The position numbers and the translations under genes were made by a program. From Dongia_B sp964406155 (GTDB taxonomy: Bacteria; Pseudomonadota; Alphaproteobacteria; Dongiales; Dongiaceae), in NCBI GenBank assembly GCA_964406155.1, contig CAYOQR010000008.1:1-64000 (forward strand): a stretch of DNA of 64,000 nt, in the 5' to 3' direction. A model generated the notes under the pieces. That model was not told the origin of the DNA. It did no database searches and saw nothing but the letters and a program-made list of their open reading frames with translations. Positions 62,536-64,000 of the stretch are shown in pieces (positions within the stretch are counted from its first letter, which is position 1; each line of letters starts with the position of its first letter).

Positions 62536-64000
62536 CGCTGAGCGACGCTCTGAGAAACACCCAAGCATTGTAATACCGTTTCCACAATGTGAACCGCGTT
62601 CAGCCGGGCGATGTCATACTGCTTCTGCGGCGTCTCATGGTCGATGAAGATATCCGGCAGCACCATCGGACGAATCTTCAGCCCGCTGTCCAACAACCCG
62701 GCTGACGCCAGATGATGTAGGACATGGCTCCCGAAACCGCCAATCGAACCTTCCTCGATGGTGATCAAGACTTCGTGTTCACGCGCCAGTCGGTTGACCA
62801 GGTCGGTGTCCAGCGGCTTGCAGAAGCGCGCATCGGCCACCGTGGTCGACAAGCCCTTCGCCGCGAGATCATCCGCCGCCTTGAGCGATTCCTGCAGACG
62901 CGTGCCATAGCTGAGCAGCGCGACCTTGGTACCCTCGCGGATGATTCGGCCCTTGCCGATCTCCAGCACGGAACCGCGTTCCGGCAGGGGCACGTTGTAG
63001 CCTTCGCCGCGCGGATAACGGAAAGCGCTGGGACGATCGTCGATCGCCGCCGCCGTCGCCACCATATGCATCAGCTCCGCTTCATCGGCGGGAGCCATCA
63101 GCACGAAATTCGGCAGGCAGCCGAGATAAGCGATATCGAAGCTGCCGGCATGGGTCGCACCATCGGCACCGACCAAACCGGCCCGGTCCATGGCGAAGCG
63201 TACCGGCAGGCTCTGCAGGGCGACGTCATGAACGATCTGGTCATAGCCGCGCTGCAGGAAGGTCGAATAGATCGCCGCGAAAGGCTTCATCCCTTCGCAG
63301 GCCATGCCGGCGCAGAAGGTCACCGCATGCTGCTCGGCGATGGCGACGTCGAAGCAACGATCCGGGAAAGCCTTGCCGAAGACATCGAGGCCGGTTCCCG
63401 ACGGCATCGCCGCGTTGACGGCAACGATCTTGTCGTCAGCCTTGGCCTCGGCGACCAGAGCCTTGGCGAAGACGCCGGTATAGCTCGGCGCCTTGGGCGT
63501 CGACTTCTGCTGGATGCCGGTCGCGACATCGAACTTGACCACGCCATGATACTTGTCGGCCGACTTCTCGGCCGGCGGATAGCCATGCCCCTTCTCGGTC
63601 ACGACATGCACCAGCACCGGGCCCGGCTCGTCGGAATTGCGCAGGTTCTGCAGCACCGGCAGCAGATGGTCGAGGTTATGACCGTCGATCGGGCCGATGT
63701 AATAGAAGCCCAATTCCTCGAACAGGGTGCCGCCCGAGATCATGCCACGGGCATATTCCTCGGCTCGCTGCGCAGCGCGCTGCAGACCCGAGGGAAGGAT
63801 CTTGCTGAAATCCTTCGCCAGATGCCGGAACGAGCGGAAGGACGAGGACGAGATCGAGCGCGACAGATAGGCGCTCAAAGCACCGACCGGCGGGGCGATC
63901 GACATGTCGTTGTCGTTGAGAATGACGATCAGACGGTTATCCATCGACCCGGCATTGTTCATCGCCTCATAGGCCATGCCGGCGCTCATCGAGCCGTCGC
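62532..64000 (-). CDS. dxs: 1-deoxy-D-xylulose-5-phosphate synthase (partial)
   Basis: The C-terminal roughly 490 residues of DXS, the thiamine-dependent first enzyme of the MEP isoprenoid pathway. The segment at the window end reads DGSMSAGMAYEAMNN; DVAIAEQHAVTFCAGMA and LIDYAIAR-type C-terminal parts follow. The 5' end runs beyond the window, so the first in-frame ATG at 63989 is internal. Supplies precursors for hopanoids. Confidence 0.93.
   Translation of the reverse strand, partial: DGSMSAGMAYEAMNNAGSMDNRLIVILNDNDMSIAPPVGALSAYLSRSISSSSFRSFRHLAKDFSKILPSGLQRAAQRAEEYARGMISGGTLFEELGFYYIGPIDGHNLDHLLPVLQNLRNSDEPGPVLVHVVTEKGHGYPPAEKSADKYHGVVKFDVATGIQQKSTPKAPSYTGVFAKALVAEAKADDKIVAVNAAMPSGTGLDVFGKAFPDRCFDVAIAEQHAVTFCAGMACEGMKPFAAIYSTFLQRGYDQIVHDVALQSLPVRFAMDRAGLVGADGATHAGSFDIAYLGCLPNFVLMAPADEAELMHMVATAAAIDDRPSAFRYPRGEGYNVPLPERGSVLEIGKGRIIREGTKVALLSYGTRLQESLKAADDLAAKGLSTTVADARFCKPLDTDLVNRLAREHEVLITIEEGSIGGFGSHVLHHLASAGLLDSGLKIRPMVLPDIFIDHETPQKQYDIARLNAVHIVETVLQCLGVSQSVAQR

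Noticed and set aside
1..64000. tRNA genes, CRISPR arrays and insertion sequences
   Set aside because: No TpsiC-arm GGTTCGAATCC pattern, regular short repeats or transposase motifs were seen.

Overview
The window looks like the chromosome of a GC-rich alphaproteobacterium, most likely a member of the Rhodospirillales or a close relative. This is inferred from the betI-betB-betA and choXWV arrangement, the siroheme/DUF2849/sulfite reductase/DUF934 operon, the hopanoid-associated hpnA/hpnN genes, and the overall composition. No rRNA, tRNA, insertion sequence or CRISPR array was recognised.

Layout. 1-102 is the end of a dimethylglycine-dehydrogenase-like gene. 198-2121 is an AT-richer two-gene block (HD phosphohydrolase plus a YwgA-like protein) that looks transferred. 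2344-8631 holds a betaine-homocysteine methyltransferase, argS, a class IV aminotransferase, a small membrane ORF, a palindromic repeat, and a DauR-like regulator overlapping an aminotransferase. 8663-16649 is a choline locus: HAD hydrolase, choline ABC transporter (choV, choW, choX), and divergent betI, betB, betA. 16728-22144 has an MFS transporter, a HIT protein, a second choline-type binding protein with its own TetR regulator and a perfect palindrome, a Gln-rich secreted protein and an MTA/SAH nucleosidase. 22310-26454 is a sulfite-assimilation operon and a Zur/Fur regulator. 26476-28527 has two related membrane-anchored small proteins and an alpha/beta hydrolase.

28546-35170 is a phosphonate operon: phnW, phnA, phnY, a BBOX-type oxygenase and an HD oxygenase that together resemble TmpA/TmpB, with a divergent LysR regulator. 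35259-38997 holds a secreted protein, a MoaD-like/BNR-repeat pair and a Na/Pi-type transporter with a PhoU-like tail. 39250-43270 is an aminoethylphosphonate-type ABC transporter with a candidate Pho box. 43529-46666 holds a DMT exporter, an Lrp regulator, a dispersed palindrome and pepA. 46917-52345 is a malate/succinate-CoA ligase pair next to an unusual PEP-carboxylase-like protein. 52753-64000 holds a CHAP lipoprotein, hopanoid-associated genes (hpnA, an MlaC-like gene, hpnN), a CGNR-type protein, an MFS transporter, a cold-shock gene, a phosphotransacetylase-like gene, and an MlaC-family gene overlapping dxs.

How the genes may work together. Several loci converge on glycine betaine. Choline is imported and oxidised to betaine (choXWV, betBA). 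Trimethylaminoethylphosphonate may be oxidised to betaine and phosphate (TmpA/TmpB-like pair). Betaine is demethylated by the methyltransferase at 2344 and the dehydrogenase at 1. The CoA-ligase/PEP-carboxylase pair could serve a serine-cycle-like route for the released C1 units. That last link is inference. Aminoethylphosphonate would be processed by phnW, phnY and phnA, with likely phosphate-starvation control.
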